From the NCBI GenBank assembly GCA_934101445.1, contig CAKORQ010000050.1, forward strand, positions 1-6,888: DNA of 6,888 nucleotides. Reading direction: 5' to 3'. The position numbers and the translations under genes were made by a program. Positions 6,040 to 6,888 of this stretch are shown in pieces. Below the pieces are notes generated by a model, which was given only the letters and a program-made list of their open reading frames with translations, ran no database searches and was not told the DNA's origin. This DNA is from an uncultured Bacilli bacterium (GTDB taxonomy: Bacteria; Bacillota_I; Bacilli_A; RF39; UBA660). Position 1 is the first letter of the stretch. Every line of letters begins with the position of its first letter.

Positions 6040-6888
6040 AAATCTTCAACCTTATCAAATGTAATATTTTTAATTTTCTCTAACTTTATTTCATTAATTA
6101 TATAAGTACTTACTCTCCTAAAGTCAGCCTCGCCCCCCTTATTTAAAGCTCCAATTTTCTTAGCAATAACATTATAAGCTTCTTCAAAGTCATCTAAATT
6201 TTCTAAGTTATAGCGGCTACTTAGTATCTCTGGATAAAATTTTTCTAACTTTAAAAGAATATGGCAAGCTACTTTATCAAGAGGTAATATATCTTCTTTA
6301 ATCGCACTCATACAAGCTAAATTTAAAGCCACCGTTTCTTGTTCTAACTTTGGCCATAATATACCTGGAGTATCTAAAATAACAATATTACTATTAGTTT
6401 TTAACCAGGTAAGACTTCTAGTAATACCCGGATTATTTCCTACTTTACTAACCTTTCTTCCGGCTAAGCGATTTATTAAAGTCGACTTACCAACATTAGG
6501 TATACCAAGAACACAGGCATGAATTAAGTTACTATTATTACCTTTAGTTTTCTTTTTATCTAGTTTTTCTTGCATAACGTTATTTATTGTATTAACTAAT
6601 TTTTTTAAATCATCTTTATTATCTGCATTAATAGCTACTACATTATATCCCTTATCAGTATAATACTTACTCCATTTTTTCGTATCATCACTATCCGCTA
6701 AATCAGATTTAGTCATTACTAAAATATGTGGTTTAGTTTTTAAGATATCTTCACTTCCGCTTATTTTGGATGAATAAGGAATTCTTGCATCAACAAGTTC
6801 TAAAACTACATCGATTAAGTCTTTCTTTTCTTCTAACATTTTCTTGGTTTTAGCCATATGACCTGGATACCAGTTGATACTCGTTGAT
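6036..6888 (-). CDS. rbgA: Ribosome biogenesis GTPase RbgA (YlqF), 5' end just outside the window
   Basis: A circularly permuted GTPase that acts late in assembly of the 50S ribosomal subunit. Motifs come in the permuted order G4-G5-G1-G2-G3. Counting from the ATG at 6857, they are TKSD (49-52) for G4, AIN (75-77) for the G5 region, GIPNVGKST (118-126) for G1, PGIT (143-146) for G2 and DTPG (162-165) for G3, followed by ILWPKLE and the C-terminal RNA-binding region typical of RbgA. The frame stays open to the right edge and reads STSINWYPGHMAKT, matching the N-terminal WFPGHMAKA of B. subtilis RbgA. The true start is therefore a few codons outside the window, and the ATG at 6857 is internal. 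G4 has Thr in place of the usual Asn. The stop codon overlaps the rnhB start, as in a conserved rbgA-rnhB operon. Identification is firm. Confidence 0.96.
   Translation of the reverse strand, partial: STSINWYPGHMAKTKKMLEEKKDLIDVVLELVDARIPYSSKISGSEDILKTKPHILVMTKSDLADSDDTKKWSKYYTDKGYNVVAINADNKDDLKKLVNTINNVMQEKLDKKKTKGNNSNLIHACVLGIPNVGKSTLINRLAGRKVSKVGNNPGITRSLTWLKTNSNIVILDTPGILWPKLEQETVALNLACMSAIKEDILPLDKVACHILLKLEKFYPEILSSRYNLENLDDFEEAYNVIAKKIGALNKGGEADFRRVSTYIINEIKLEKIKNITFDKVEDL

Noticed and set aside
1..6888. Mycoplasma-type code, tRNA or rRNA genes, CRISPR arrays and insertion sequences.
   Set aside because: UGA acts as a stop in this window, and I found no RNA gene, regularly spaced repeats, transposase or terminal inverted repeats.

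Overview
This is a strongly A+T-rich window from a low-GC Gram-positive bacterium, most likely a member of the Bacilli or a Mollicutes-related lineage. The evidence is the gene set (RbgA/YlqF, RNase HII, an LtaS-type lipoteichoic acid synthase, topoisomerase I), the Shine-Dalgarno sites and the AT-rich intrinsic terminators. UGA is used as a stop (the RbgA gene ends in TGA) and Trp is read from TGG, so the standard bacterial code applies and not the Mycoplasma code. Species cannot be told from the sequence.

All six genes lie on the minus strand, so transcription runs from right to left. From upstream to downstream: a 5'-partial rbgA/ylqF (6036-6888); rnhB (5284-6039), sharing a 4-base ATGA overlap with it; an LtaS-like membrane sulfatase (3174-5192) with a probable promoter of its own and an intrinsic terminator at 3125-3146; a ClpX-like AAA+ ATPase with a long unrecognised N-terminal region (1294-3081); a small unrecognised gene one base after it (936-1292), closed by a second intrinsic terminator (916-940); and the N-terminal third of topA (1-775), with a good promoter at 876-904.

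The outer genes are housekeeping genes: ribosome assembly GTPase, RNase HII and DNA topoisomerase I. In Bacillus subtilis rbgA and rnhB lie upstream of topA, with sucCD and dprA among the genes between them. Here that interval holds the LTA synthase and a two-gene unit bounded by terminators. That unit is the most interesting part. Its ATPase has a complete ClpX-type motor, including the GYVG pore loop, and an IGF tripeptide where ClpX docks onto ClpP. It lacks the ClpX zinc-binding domain and instead has about 250 N-terminal residues that may contain two Clp-N-like helical repeats. It looks like an undescribed, possibly ClpP-partnered unfoldase with a small coupled partner protein.
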